32,832 nt of DNA from REBR01 sp033721915 (lineage in GTDB: Bacteria > Pseudomonadota > Gammaproteobacteria > Pseudomonadales > Oleiphilaceae), in assembly GCA_033721915.1 (NCBI GenBank), contig JAWWAC010000033.1:1-32832 (forward strand), written 5' to 3'. The position numbers and the translations under genes are program-made. The notes beneath the pieces are model-generated. The model was not told the DNA's origin and ran no database searches. It saw only the letters and a program-made list of their open reading frames with translations. This document shows, piece after piece, positions 1-8,874 of the stretch (its first letter is position 1; each line of letters opens with the position of its first letter).

Positions 1-2
1 AT

Positions 3-134
3 GTGCTGGAACTGCGGGCCCGCAATATCTCCTCCGTGACCGTTCACCCCCGGAGGGCTGGCCTGAGCTGCAATGCACGCATTGACATTGACAGTGACAG
101 GCCCCTGGAAGTCACACTGGCGGGTTGCCCCTGA
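3..134 (+). CDS. C-terminal end of an unidentified protein (partial)
   Basis: An open frame enters from the left edge and ends at TGA 132-134. It gives about 43 residues with two cysteines (in the stretches LSCNAR and LAGCP). The paired late cysteines and the arginine-rich beta-like stretch (VTVHPRRAGLSC) resemble the tail of a FimT/GspH-type minor pilin, but that is only an impression from too short a piece. A hairpin with a T-rich tract follows about 55 bp downstream, which supports a real gene ending here. The function cannot be assigned. Confidence 0.3.
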   Translation: MLELRARNISSVTVHPRRAGLSCNARIDIDSDRPLEVTLAGCP

Positions 135-517
135 AGTTCCCGCCGTAACCGGTCATTAGCGCACAGCAGGGCCGGTTTGTGACCGGCTGCCTGTTACCGT
201 TAACAGGCTCTTGAATTCTTTTTTCTATTGAGTACGGTATTTTCTGAAGCGATAAACCTCGCCTTACCCGCGGCAGGCAACGGTTCAAAACCATCGTTAA
301 CAGCGATCGTTACAAACAATGTGCCTGCCAATCAGTTTCCTTTAACACCGGTGCCCGCCGGCATGAGGAAACCGATTCTTGACAGAATCAGTCATCGCCC
401 CGATGCGCAGTCGCAGTGGTTTGCTCCGTCGGACCTGACCGGCTGGAACACAAGCCTGCGGCATTGTGGGTCATTCGGAAGAGCACCGCCCCAGGCGGAA
501 GGAACCGGGAGACAACC
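135..517. other. gene-free region upstream of the betaine genes
   Basis: About 380 bp without a convincing gene. It contains the hairpin at 189-208 and a second smaller stem around 167-187 (GCCGGT/ACCGGC). The part from 209 to 330 is AT-richer than its surroundings. A TTGACA hexamer lies at 379-384, but no good -10 box sits at the right distance. The promoter of the osmolyte operon is probably here; I could not place it. Confidence 0.5.
189..224 (+). terminator. probable Rho-independent terminator of the leftmost gene
   Basis: An 8-bp perfect stem GCCTGTTA/TAACAGGC (189-196 and 201-208) with a CCGT loop. A T-rich stretch follows, ending in six Ts at 219-224. The T run starts late, so termination may be weak. 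Confidence 0.5.
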
Positions 518-1327
518 ATGCGCACACAACGCAAAGAGCAGTTCTTTGGCCCTGAACCGGTCGAATGCCGTGATACGGACCATTACAGGGACGAATACAT
601 TGGCTCCTTTGTCAACAAATGGGATCAGCTGATCGACTGGGACAGCCGCGCCAGAAGCGAAGGGGATTTTTTCATCGAGCTGCTGCGGGAGCGTGGCGCC
701 AGGCGTGTGCTGGACGCCGCCACCGGTACCGGCTTCCACTCGGTACGACTGCTTGAGGCCGGCTTTGATGTCATCAGCGCCGACGGCAGCCCGGAAATGC
801 TGGCCAAGGCCTTCGAAAACGGCCGGCGCAGGGGCCATATACTGCGCACCCTGCAGGCGGACTGGCGCTGGCTGAGCCGTGATGTCTACGGGCGCTATGA
901 TGCCATAATCTGCCTGGGTAACTCCTTTACCCACCTGTTCGACGAACGGGACCGGCGCAAGACACTGGCGGAATTCTACTCCGCACTCACCCACGACGGC
1001 CTCCTGATACTGGATCAGCGCAACTACGACGCCATACTGGACCATGGCTACTCCAGCAAGCACACCTACTACTACTGCGGTGACGACATCTCCGTCTACC
1101 CCGCCCACGTGGACAGTGGCCTGACCCGCTTCCGCTATGCCTTCCCCGACGAATCGGTGTTCCACCTCAACATGTACCCCCTGCGCAAGGCCTATGTGCG
1201 CCGTCTGATGCGGGAAGTGGGGTTCCAGGACATCCAGACCTACGGGGATTTCCAGGAGACCTATCAGGACAGTGAGCCGGACTTCTTTATTCACTGCGCG
1301 GACAAACGCTATGGAGGGGACCTGTGA
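518..1327 (+). CDS. gsmt: glycine/sarcosine N-methyltransferase
   Basis: 269-residue SAM-dependent methyltransferase. The family methylates glycine to sarcosine and sarcosine to dimethylglycine, the first steps of de novo glycine betaine synthesis in halophiles. Visible features are the class I SAM motif LDAATGTGFHS (about 65-75), the acidic end of beta-2 (DVISADGS, 84-91), motif IV-like DAIICLGNSFTHL (128-140) and LLILDQRNYD (162-171). I chose ATG 518, preceded by GGGAGA at a normal distance; an upstream in-frame ATG at 416 would add 34 unconserved residues. The next gene, for the later methylations, overlaps it by one base. Together they form a minimal osmolyte operon acting in the cytoplasm. 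Confidence 0.9.
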   Translation: MRTQRKEQFFGPEPVECRDTDHYRDEYIGSFVNKWDQLIDWDSRARSEGDFFIELLRERGARRVLDAATGTGFHSVRLLEAGFDVISADGSPEMLAKAFENGRRRGHILRTLQADWRWLSRDVYGRYDAIICLGNSFTHLFDERDRRKTLAEFYSALTHDGLLILDQRNYDAILDHGYSSKHTYYYCGDDISVYPAHVDSGLTRFRYAFPDESVFHLNMYPLRKAYVRRLMREVGFQDIQTYGDFQETYQDSEPDFFIHCADKRYGGDL

Positions 1328-2172
1328 TGACAGACCAGTACAGCGAAGCCGTGAATACGGCAAGGGATTATTACAACAGCAGCGATGCGGACAACTTCTA
1401 CTACCGGGTCTGGGGTGGCGAGGACATCCATATCGGTCTGTACGAGAGTGACGACGAGCCCATCTTCGATGCCAGCCGCCGCACCGTGGCCCATATGGGG
1501 GACCTGCTGGGGGAGGTGTCGCCGCAGCAGCAAATGCTGGATCTGGGGGCCGGCTACGGCGGCTCTGCCCGCTATTTTGCCAGCACCTTCGGTTGCCCGG
1601 TGGTGGCGCTGAACCTCTCTGAGGTGGAAAACGAGCGTAACCGTGACACCAACCGGGCCCATCACCTGGACTCACTGATCGAGGTGATGGACGCCAGTTT
1701 CGAGAGCATCCCCTTCGAGCACAAGCGCTTCGACATTGTCTTCTCACAGGACGCCTTCCTGCACAGCGGTGACCGGACCCGGGTGATTGAAGAAATCGCC
1801 CGTGTGCTCAAACCCGGCGGCACCCTGATCTTCACCGACCCCATGAAGGCGGACGACTGCCCTGACGGAGTCCTGCAGCCCATCCTCGACCGGCTGCATC
1901 TGGACACACTGGGATCACCCGCCTTCTACCGGGAAACGCTGGCGAAGAATGGCTTCAGTGAGATCGGTTTTGAGGACCACAGCGCCCAGTTGCCTCGGCA
2001 TTATGGTCGCGTGCTGAAAGAAACCGAGCAGCGGGAAGAGGAGCTGCGGGAGCACATCTCACAGGAATACATCGACCGCATGAAGCAGGGGCTCCAGCAC
2101 TGGGTGGACGGTGGCAATAACGGCTATCTCACCTGGGGCGTGTTCCGCTTCCGCAAGACGGAAGACGATTAA
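1327..2172 (+). CDS. sdmt: sarcosine/dimethylglycine N-methyltransferase
   Basis: 281-residue class I SAM methyltransferase. It is expected to convert sarcosine to dimethylglycine and dimethylglycine to glycine betaine, completing the pathway begun by the preceding gene. Motif I is LDLGAGYGGSARYFA (71-85), followed by VVALNLSEVEN (92-102), the motif IV region FDIVFSQDAFLHSG and VLKPGGTLIFTDPM. The N-terminal AxxYYNSxDADNFYYxVWGG segment is characteristic of this subfamily. The start is ATG 1327, whose A is the last base of the upstream TGA (TGATG); GTG 1324 is also possible and adds one residue. The stop overlaps the stop of the convergent copper ATPase by 3 bases. Confidence 0.9.
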   Translation: MTDQYSEAVNTARDYYNSSDADNFYYRVWGGEDIHIGLYESDDEPIFDASRRTVAHMGDLLGEVSPQQQMLDLGAGYGGSARYFASTFGCPVVALNLSEVENERNRDTNRAHHLDSLIEVMDASFESIPFEHKRFDIVFSQDAFLHSGDRTRVIEEIARVLKPGGTLIFTDPMKADDCPDGVLQPILDRLHLDTLGSPAFYRETLAKNGFSEIGFEDHSAQLPRHYGRVLKETEQREEELREHISQEYIDRMKQGLQHWVDGGNNGYLTWGVFRFRKTEDD

Positions 2173-4442
2173 CGCCGCTGCGGCTGAAAACGATGCAACC
2201 GCAGGGCATTGCCCAGCACACAGAGGCTGGAGGCGGCCATGGCAACGGCGGCAAACACGGGGGACAGCAGTACCCCGTAAGCCGGGTACAGGGCCCCTGC
2301 AGCCACTGGAATCAGCACACTGTTATAGGCAAAGGCCCAGAACAGGTTCTGGCGGATATTGCGCAGAGTGGCGGCGGATAGGGCGATGGCGTCGGCCACA
2401 CGCCCCAGGTCCGCCGACATCAGCACCAGGTCTGCCGATTCGATGGCGATATCGGTGCCGGTGCCGATGGCCACCCCGAGATCCGCCTGGGCCAGCGCGG
2501 GTGCGTCGTTGATGCCATCCCCCACAAAGGCCAGCTTATCGCCCTGCTGCTGCAGTGATTTCACCGTCTCCACCTTGCCCTGTGGCATGGTCTCTGCAAT
2601 CACCTCATCAATCCCCAACTGGTCGGCAATGCTACGGGCCGTATCCTGGTGGTCGCCGGTGATCATCACCAGCCGCATCCCCAGCCCATGGAGCCGGTCA
2701 ATGGCCGCACGGGTGCCTTCGCGGATGGGGTCGGCAATGGCCAGTATGGCCACCAACTGGCCATCAATGGCGGCATAGAGCGGAGTCTTGCCCTGTTCCC
2801 CCAGGCGCCTGGCGGTGGCGCTGCGCTCCTTGGTGGACAGCCCCTGTGCCTGCAGGTAGCGGTCCGCCCCCACCATGACCCGCTGGCCATCCACCACAGC
2901 GCTGACGCCATGGCCGGACTCACTGCGGAACTGGCTGGCCTCCGGGATGGTCAGCCCCCGTTCGCGGGCCGAGCGGACAATGGCCTCGCCGATGGGGTGC
3001 TCCGAGTGACGCTCAACCGCGGCGATCAGTGCCAGTGTCTGGTCCTCGTTATGGCCTTCCTCCACCAGAAGATCCGTCAGGGCAGGGCGGCCCTCGGTCA
3101 GTGTGCCGGTCTTGTCCAGTGCGATAATGCGGGTCTCCCGCAACTGCTGCAGTGCATCGCCGCGGCGGAACAGCACCCCCATCTCCGCCCCCTTGCCGGT
3201 CCCCACCATGATGGAGGTGGGAGTGGCCAGCCCCATGGCACAGGGACAGGCGATAATCAGCACCGCCACGGCATTGAGCAGCGCAAAGGTGATGGCCGGC
3301 TCCGGCCCCAGCCACCACCAGACCAGAAAGGTCAGTGCCGCTGCACCCATCACCACCGGCACAAAGACCCCGGCCACCTTGTCCACCAGTGCCTGTATCG
3401 GCAGCTTGGCACCCTGTGCCTGCTCCACCATGCGCAGTATCTGCTGCAAGGTGGTATCCGACCCCACACGGGTGGCCACAAACTGCAGGCTGCCGGACTG
3501 GCAGATTGTGCCGCCCACCACCTCGTCACCCTCGCGACGTTCCACGGGCAGGGGTTCGCCGGTAATCATGGATTCATCCACCCAGGCCCGCCCCTTGCGG
3601 ACCTCACCGTCCACCGGGATCTTCTCACCGGGACGGACCAGTACCCAGTCGTCGATCTGCACCGACTCCAGTGGCAGATCCCGCTCCTGACCGTCCCGGA
3701 GAACCCGGGCGGTTTTGGCCTGAAGCCCCAGCAGGCGGTGTATGGCGGCCCCGGTGCGGCCCCGCGCCAGCGACTCCAGGTAACGGCCCAGCAGGATCAG
3801 GGTGATAATCACCGCAGAGGCTTCAAAGTAGACATGCACCCGGTCCGAGGGCAGCCACTGTGGCATCAGCGTGGCCACGGCGGAGTAGCCCCAGGCGGCG
3901 CTGGTGCCGATCATCACCAGTGAGTTCATCTCCGGAGCGCCACGCAGAAGCGTGGGCAGACCCTGGCGGTAGAAGCGCCATCCGGGGCCGAACTGCACCA
4001 CCGTGGCCAGCACCATCATCAGCAGATACAGGTTCTGTTGACCCAGTGTCGCCAGTTGCCAGTCCCGGAAGGCGGGGATCAGGTGCCCGCCCATATCCAG
4101 CACAAACAGTGGCAATGTAAACAGGATGGCCAGGGTCAGGGCATTCTTCAGTGACTGGGAGGCACGGGCATCCGCTTCGCTCTGTTGCTCACGCTGCTCG
4201 GCACTGTCCTGCACCGGCTGGGCGTCAAAACCCACAGAGCGCACGGCCTCACACACAGCCTCACCCGACGTGCTGTCGTCCAGCGTGGCCCAGGCCTGTG
4301 CCGTGGCCAGGTTGACACTGACATCGTGCACTCCGGGCAGGGCGGCAATGGCCTTTTCCACACGGCTGACACAGCCACCGCAGTGCATGCCTTCAATGGC
4401 AAAACGGCTGGGCCGGGCTGTCTGTTGGCTGCTGTTACTCAT
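2169..4442 (-). CDS. copA: copper-translocating P1B-type ATPase
   Basis: 757-residue inner-membrane pump that exports Cu(I) from the cytoplasm using ATP. One N-terminal heavy-metal domain carries the metal-binding GMHCGGC (18-24). The membrane CPC motif lies in IIACPCAMGLATP (399-401), the actuator TGE at 294-296, phosphorylation site DKTGT at 443-447, the nucleotide-domain HP at 482-483 and hinge GDGINDAP at 641-648. Late membrane residues YN (706-707) and MAASS (735-739) match the Cu(I)-specific P1B-1 signature. It lies 12 bp downstream of the carbonic anhydrase on the same strand with an AGGGAG ribosome site, so it is probably co-transcribed. No chaperone or CueR-like regulator is adjacent. 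Confidence 0.95.
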   Translation of the reverse strand: MSNSSQQTARPSRFAIEGMHCGGCVSRVEKAIAALPGVHDVSVNLATAQAWATLDDSTSGEAVCEAVRSVGFDAQPVQDSAEQREQQSEADARASQSLKNALTLAILFTLPLFVLDMGGHLIPAFRDWQLATLGQQNLYLLMMVLATVVQFGPGWRFYRQGLPTLLRGAPEMNSLVMIGTSAAWGYSAVATLMPQWLPSDRVHVYFEASAVIITLILLGRYLESLARGRTGAAIHRLLGLQAKTARVLRDGQERDLPLESVQIDDWVLVRPGEKIPVDGEVRKGRAWVDESMITGEPLPVERREGDEVVGGTICQSGSLQFVATRVGSDTTLQQILRMVEQAQGAKLPIQALVDKVAGVFVPVVMGAAALTFLVWWWLGPEPAITFALLNAVAVLIIACPCAMGLATPTSIMVGTGKGAEMGVLFRRGDALQQLRETRIIALDKTGTLTEGRPALTDLLVEEGHNEDQTLALIAAVERHSEHPIGEAIVRSARERGLTIPEASQFRSESGHGVSAVVDGQRVMVGADRYLQAQGLSTKERSATARRLGEQGKTPLYAAIDGQLVAILAIADPIREGTRAAIDRLHGLGMRLVMITGDHQDTARSIADQLGIDEVIAETMPQGKVETVKSLQQQGDKLAFVGDGINDAPALAQADLGVAIGTGTDIAIESADLVLMSADLGRVADAIALSAATLRNIRQNLFWAFAYNSVLIPVAAGALYPAYGVLLSPVFAAVAMAASSLCVLGNALRLHRFQPQRR

Positions 4443-4454
4443 AGGGCTCCCTGT

Positions 4455-5072
4455 TCAGACCTGTTCGTAGAATGTCACCTTGCCGGTGTCCAGTGAATAT
4501 TCCGCGCCTACCACACTCAGTCTATTGGCCATGATCATCTCTTCAAGGATTTTCGAGCCATGGGTGAGCTGACCCACGGAAGCCCGGACATTGGCGCTGA
4601 CCGCCTCTTTCAGGAGTGCGTCAGGCTGATCCTTCAGATTCGTTTTCAGCAGGCCCTCAATGGAAGGGCGTATGCGGTCTACAATGGATTGCAGGTTGTG
4701 TGAGCGCAGATCCGTGGGTTGCCTGAGCTCCCTGAGTGTGGCCCTGACAGCACCGCATCGTGAATGCCCCATGACCACCACCAGAGGGGTGCCAAACTCG
4801 GCCACGGCAAACTCGACGCTGCCAATCTGTGAGGGTGCTACCACATTGCCGGCTACACGGATGACAAACAGATCTCCCACCCCCTGATCAAACACCAGTT
4901 CTGCCGGCACCCTGGAATCGGAGCAGCCGAGGATGACAGCAAAAGGCTCCTGCCAGTCCATGGTGGCCCGGCGACTGGCCTGGTCCGCCATGGCCACACG
5001 GTTGTGTTCACCCGCCCTATAGCGCTGGTTGCCCTCCTTGAGTCGTTGCAGTGCATGGGGGCCTGTGAGCAT
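4455..5072 (-). CDS. can: beta-class carbonic anhydrase
   Basis: 205-residue beta-carbonic anhydrase interconverting CO2 and bicarbonate in the cytoplasm. Zinc ligands are Cys50 (in CSDSRVP, with the Asp52-Arg54 dyad), His103 and Cys106 (in GHSRCGAV). The length is normal for the family. The start ATG 5072 has AAGGA upstream. It is the first gene of an apparent two-gene unit with copA, which is not an obvious functional partnership; shared zinc/copper stress control or simple read-through are both possible. The 240 bp upstream is a divergent promoter region shared with the GH3 operon. The symbol is generic. Confidence 0.92.
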   Translation of the reverse strand: MLTGPHALQRLKEGNQRYRAGEHNRVAMADQASRRATMDWQEPFAVILGCSDSRVPAELVFDQGVGDLFVIRVAGNVVAPSQIGSVEFAVAEFGTPLVVVMGHSRCGAVRATLRELRQPTDLRSHNLQSIVDRIRPSIEGLLKTNLKDQPDALLKEAVSANVRASVGQLTHGSKILEEMIMANRLSVVGAEYSLDTGKVTFYEQV

Positions 5073-5314
5073 GAACGCGGATCCTTGGGCAGTTTTCGGG
5101 TTGGGCCGGAGTTATTAGGGCGCTATTTAGTGACGCCATTCTCCCATACCGGGGAACCGGCGCACAGGTGCTCCTCTGCGGCCCCAGAAACACCGATCAT
5201 GGCCTCATCGGCACGGGTATGGGGGCGCTTTTTGTCATTATGGTGGAGGTGAAGTGACTCACCCAGTGTCTGTCCACAGCGGTGACAGGCCGGAATAATA
5301 ACAAGGATGAGACC

Positions 5315-6091
5315 ATGAACCACAAAGCTCAATCCAAAGGCATCTATGCACGTTTCTGTCGGGTAGAGCGCATCAGCGTGCATGAAATCCGGCAGATGTA
5401 TGAAATCTTCCAGCGATACTACCACCACACGGACATCGAGACATTCCTCAAAGACCTGAGCAACAAGACCGGTGTGGTACTGGTGCGCACCCGGGGTGAT
5501 AAGGACATTGTCGGCTTCACCACCGTGCGCATTCTGGACATGGAAGCGGGGGGCCTGCGAGGCAAGGGATTCTTCAGTGGCGACACCATTCTGGAGAGGC
5601 AGTACTGGGGCAACAAGGCCATGCACCTGGGGCTGTTCCGGGTCATGCTCCGTGAGAAGCTGCGCCGGCCATGGCGCCCTGTATTCTGGCTGCTGATCAG
5701 CAAGGGCTACAAGACCTTTCTGCTCATGGCCAACAACTTCGAGAACTACTACCCCAACCCGGAGAACCGCCGGCCTGAGCTCAAGCGCCTGGTCTGGCAG
5801 TACTGCGAGGATCTCTTCCCCGGTGTCTACGACCCCCAGAAGGAAGTGCTGGATTTCGGGGACGTCTCCCAGTGCCTGCGGGAGGATGTGGCCGCCGTGT
5901 CCGACGAGCTTCGCCGCCGTGAACCCAAGATCGATTTCTTCCAGCGCCGCAATCCCGAGTGGCATCGCGGCACCGAGCTGCCCTGCATCGGTATTGTGGA
6001 CGCCCGCACACTGCTGGCCTTCGCCCTGAAGTCGCTGCGCGGTGTACTGCCGAACAGTCGTCGTACCGCCGGAGTCAGGAGTACGCAATGA
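5315..6091 (+). CDS. GNAT-like acyltransferase, first gene of the GH3/RND operon
   Basis: 258-residue cytoplasmic protein that I do not recognise by name. It has a GNAT-like layout: a beta strand VVLVRTRGDKDIVGFTTVRI (54-73), then ERQYWGNKAMHLGLFRVML (94-112). The latter resembles the acetyl-CoA-binding (R/Q)xxGxG/A loop-plus-helix, but in a modified form. A conserved-looking KGYKTFLLMANNFENYYPNP segment (130-149) follows. The start ATG 5315 is preceded by AAGGATGAGA; a GTG at 5282 has no ribosome site. Its stop overlaps the GH3 start (ATGA), so translation is coupled. By context it could transfer an acyl group from acyl-CoA or acyl-ACP to a small amine, supplying or finishing the product of the next enzyme. 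That role is inference. Confidence 0.55.
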   Translation: MNHKAQSKGIYARFCRVERISVHEIRQMYEIFQRYYHHTDIETFLKDLSNKTGVVLVRTRGDKDIVGFTTVRILDMEAGGLRGKGFFSGDTILERQYWGNKAMHLGLFRVMLREKLRRPWRPVFWLLISKGYKTFLLMANNFENYYPNPENRRPELKRLVWQYCEDLFPGVYDPQKEVLDFGDVSQCLREDVAAVSDELRRREPKIDFFQRRNPEWHRGTELPCIGIVDARTLLAFALKSLRGVLPNSRRTAGVRSTQ

Positions 6092-7755
6092 GTCAGTCAG
6101 CCATGGGCCACCGCCTGATGCGACAGTTGCTGGGCCCCGGCGAGTGGCGTTTTCGTGCCCAGCGCAACCGGCTGGAATCGGTGCAGCGCCGTCGCCTGAG
6201 CGGGATTCTCAACCAGGTGGCCAACAGTCTCCAGGGGCGCAGTGCCGGTATCCAGAGTGGCTGGTGCTGGGAGGACTTTGCCTATTATCAGCCCGCCACC
6301 GACTACAGCCACTGGCGCAGCGCCATTGAGCGGCAGAAGGCGGACCCCTCACAGGGCATCATCGACTCCCGGGTCATGCGCTACCAGCCCACCAGCGGCT
6401 CTGGAGACGCCATCAAGTGGCTGCCCTATACCAGAAAGTTTCTTTCCGAGCTGGACAGCGCCATCGCCCCCTGGCTGGGGGATCTGTACCGACGCTATCC
6501 GGGCATCCGCAAGGGCACCCATTACTGGTCCCTGTCCTGGCTGCCCACGGAGATGCGCCAGCAGGTCAGCGGCCATATCAACGACGACATGAAGCTGCTG
6601 GGCGCGGGCAAGCGCTGGCTGGCCAGCCGCACCCAGGCGGTGCCGGAGTCGGTGTCACTGGCGGCCACCTCGGACGACTCACTGTTTGCCACACTGGCCT
6701 ATCTCTGTGCCCGTGAGGACCTCAGTGCCCTGTCCGTCTGGAGCCCCACCTTTGCACTGGGGCTGCTGGAGAAGCTGGGGTTCTGGAAGGAGGAGCTCAG
6801 CGCCGTGCTCTCATCGGGCCGCTGGGGCCTGCGCGCCCGCAGCCTGAGGCAACTGCAGGCCCCGCTGTCATTCCGCGCCGCCCGGATGCTCAGGGCCTGG
6901 GATGGCAACACCGATGCCGGATTCTACCAGGCCCTGTGGCCCAACCTGGCCCTGGTCAGCGCCTGGGACACCGCCTCCGCCGCCCCATGGGCACGGCAGC
7001 TGCGCTCACTGCTGCCCCATGCCCCGTTGCAGGGCAAGGGGCTCTGGGCCACGGAAGGGGTCATCACCATTCCTCAGGGAGATCAGCATGTGCTGGCCGC
7101 CGGTTCTCACTTCTACGAGTTCGAGGACATCAGCACCCGTGAAATCCTGCCTTCCTGGCAGCTGGAGGCGGGCCAGCAGGTCAGCCCACTGATGACCACC
7201 GGTGCCGGTCTGTTGCGCTACCGCCTGGGTGACCGGCTGCGTGTCACCGGCCACCTGGGCCAGCTGCCGACCCTGGAATTCCAGGGCCGTGACGACAGTG
7301 TGGACATGGTGGGTGAGAAGCTCAGCACCGTCGCGGTGCAAAAGGTGCTGGATTCCATGCAGTTCCCGGCCATGGTGAAACCGGTGATTGTGCTGGGCCT
7401 GGAGCAGGGCAGTGACAACGTCCAGCGCAGCCACCCCCAGTACCTGCTGCTGGCGGAGGCGCCGGAAGGGTTCCCACCGGCCACCTACCGTCACTGGGCC
7501 CAGCACCTGGCGGATCAGCTGGAAGCGGGGCTCAAGGAGAGCTTCCACTACCAGCTGGCGCGCAACCTCGGTCAGCTGGAATCCGCCCAGTGCCTCTGTG
7601 GTGCCGGTGTGCGGCGCCAGTACATGGACGCCTGCCGCAAGCGGGGCATGATCGACGGCAACATCAAGGTGGAAGCATTACGTCAGTGGTCGGGCCCTTT
7701 GCCTGTGGCGGAGAAGGGCCTGGAACAGTCTCCAGCAATGGATGTGCAGTTATGA
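6088..7755 (+). CDS. GH3-family adenylating acyl-acid amide synthetase
   Basis: 555-residue member of the GH3 family, named after plant auxin-responsive genes. Characterised plant members activate a carboxylic acid with ATP and join it to an amino acid. Three signature regions are visible: the phosphate-binding loop TSGSGDAIKWLP (102-113), YRLGD (378-382), and GRDDSVDMVGEKL (400-412), where the usual GRxDxxxxxxGEKL core is preserved. QGKGLWATEGVI (315-326) also fits. The first loop reads TSGSGD rather than the common SSGTTxG, so the nucleotide loop is slightly unusual. ATG 6088 overlaps the previous stop and its own stop overlaps the next start. Bacterial substrates are largely unknown; context suggests an exported N-acyl amino acid or related amide. 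Confidence 0.8.
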   Translation: MSQSAMGHRLMRQLLGPGEWRFRAQRNRLESVQRRRLSGILNQVANSLQGRSAGIQSGWCWEDFAYYQPATDYSHWRSAIERQKADPSQGIIDSRVMRYQPTSGSGDAIKWLPYTRKFLSELDSAIAPWLGDLYRRYPGIRKGTHYWSLSWLPTEMRQQVSGHINDDMKLLGAGKRWLASRTQAVPESVSLAATSDDSLFATLAYLCAREDLSALSVWSPTFALGLLEKLGFWKEELSAVLSSGRWGLRARSLRQLQAPLSFRAARMLRAWDGNTDAGFYQALWPNLALVSAWDTASAAPWARQLRSLLPHAPLQGKGLWATEGVITIPQGDQHVLAAGSHFYEFEDISTREILPSWQLEAGQQVSPLMTTGAGLLRYRLGDRLRVTGHLGQLPTLEFQGRDDSVDMVGEKLSTVAVQKVLDSMQFPAMVKPVIVLGLEQGSDNVQRSHPQYLLLAEAPEGFPPATYRHWAQHLADQLEAGLKESFHYQLARNLGQLESAQCLCGAGVRRQYMDACRKRGMIDGNIKVEALRQWSGPLPVAEKGLEQSPAMDVQL

Positions 7756-8864
7756 AGTTTCAGGTGCGTCCGGCTGAGGCCGGTGATAATGAAAAAATCC
7801 TTCGCCTGCTGGCGAACAACCCCCAGTCCGGCTCCGTGTCACTGGCCTTTGAGCGCTCGCCCGATTACTTCAATGGCGCCCATGTCAGCTGTGAGCATCC
7901 GGACGTGTACGTGCTGACACCGCAACCCGGCCAGGGCCAGGCGGAGGACCGCATACTGGGGATTTTCAACATCGGTCACCGCAGGCTCTACGTGGACGGC
8001 CAGCCACGCAAGGTGCACTACGTGCACGACGTGCGACTGGAGCCGGATGTACGCGGTGGCGAGGCATTGATGGCCTGTTACGACGAGGCCCGTGAACAGC
8101 TCTGCCACGACGATCTGGCCCAGACCGTGGTGCTGTCGGACAACATTCCCGTGCTCAGGGCCATCAGCAAGAAGCGTGAAGGGTTGCCGGATATCTTCTC
8201 CACCGCGGACATTGAAACCAGCCTGATCTCAGGGCTGAACACACAGGCACGGGGCTGCAGCGGGTTGCATATCCGACAGGCCAACCGTCTGGATATCCCC
8301 CGCATGCAGGCACTGGTGGAGGAGGAGGGGGCCAGGCGGCAGTTTTTCCCCTGTTACGACTTCCAGGCCCTGCTCAGTGGCGACCCCTACTATTTCGGCC
8401 TCAGGGTGGAAGACTACTGGCTGGCCTTTGACGGTGAAGCACTCAAGGGCATGGTGGCTGTCTGGGACCAGAAGGAGATCCGCCAGACCCGTGTGGTGCG
8501 CTACAGCCCCATGATCGCCCTGGCACGGCCCTTCTACAATCTGTGGTGCCGCTTCAGTGGCGCCATGCAGCTGCCACCCAGCGGTCAGTGTTTTGACTAC
8601 CTGATGCTGCATACGGTGCTGATCCGTGACCACGAACCACTGGTTCTGAGGGATCTGCTGGGGCACCTGCAACAGCGCTACCGCCGTGACTACCACGCCA
8701 TGGTCTGCGGACTCTGCACCGTGGACCCGCTGCGGGAGGCCCTCAAGGGCTTCACCAGGCGCACCCTGATGAGCTACCAGTTCCTGGGGGACTGGCATGG
8801 CCGCGACCCCAGGGAGAACCTGGACAGTCACCGTATCCCTTTCGCCGAAGTCGCCCGTCTCTGA
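7752..8864 (+). CDS. tandem GNAT-like N-acyltransferase
   Basis: 370-residue cytoplasmic protein beginning FQVRPAEAGDNEKILRLL, a typical GNAT opening. The first half (1-160) includes VHYVHDVRLEPDVRGGEALM (88-107), which matches the GNAT acyl-CoA-binding motif (VxPxxRGxGxG-like, with GGEA). The second half starts again with LHIRQANRLDIPRMQALVEEEG (172-193), suggesting two fused GNAT folds. In the second, the CoA loop is not obvious and may be inactive. ATG 7752 overlaps the GH3 stop by 4 bp. The acyl donor and acceptor are unknown; by position it should modify or supply a precursor for the GH3 enzyme or its product. Confidence 0.65.
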   Translation: MKFQVRPAEAGDNEKILRLLANNPQSGSVSLAFERSPDYFNGAHVSCEHPDVYVLTPQPGQGQAEDRILGIFNIGHRRLYVDGQPRKVHYVHDVRLEPDVRGGEALMACYDEAREQLCHDDLAQTVVLSDNIPVLRAISKKREGLPDIFSTADIETSLISGLNTQARGCSGLHIRQANRLDIPRMQALVEEEGARRQFFPCYDFQALLSGDPYYFGLRVEDYWLAFDGEALKGMVAVWDQKEIRQTRVVRYSPMIALARPFYNLWCRFSGAMQLPPSGQCFDYLMLHTVLIRDHEPLVLRDLLGHLQQRYRRDYHAMVCGLCTVDPLREALKGFTRRTLMSYQFLGDWHGRDPRENLDSHRIPFAEVARL

Positions 8865-8874
8865 GGTTACTCCC

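Noticed and set aside
379..407. TTGACA at 379-384 as promoter of the betaine operon
   Set aside because: At 16-18 bp downstream the sequence is GC-rich (around GATGCG) with no acceptable -10.
392..1747. A 451-codon minus-strand open frame opposite the two methyltransferase genes
   Set aside because: It lies antisense to two clearly recognised enzymes, has low-complexity Arg/Pro/Ser-rich composition and no family resemblance. High GC content creates such shadows.
2649..3923. A 424-codon plus-strand open frame opposite copA
   Set aside because: It is antisense to an unambiguous P-type ATPase and is Gln/His/Gly-rich without motifs.
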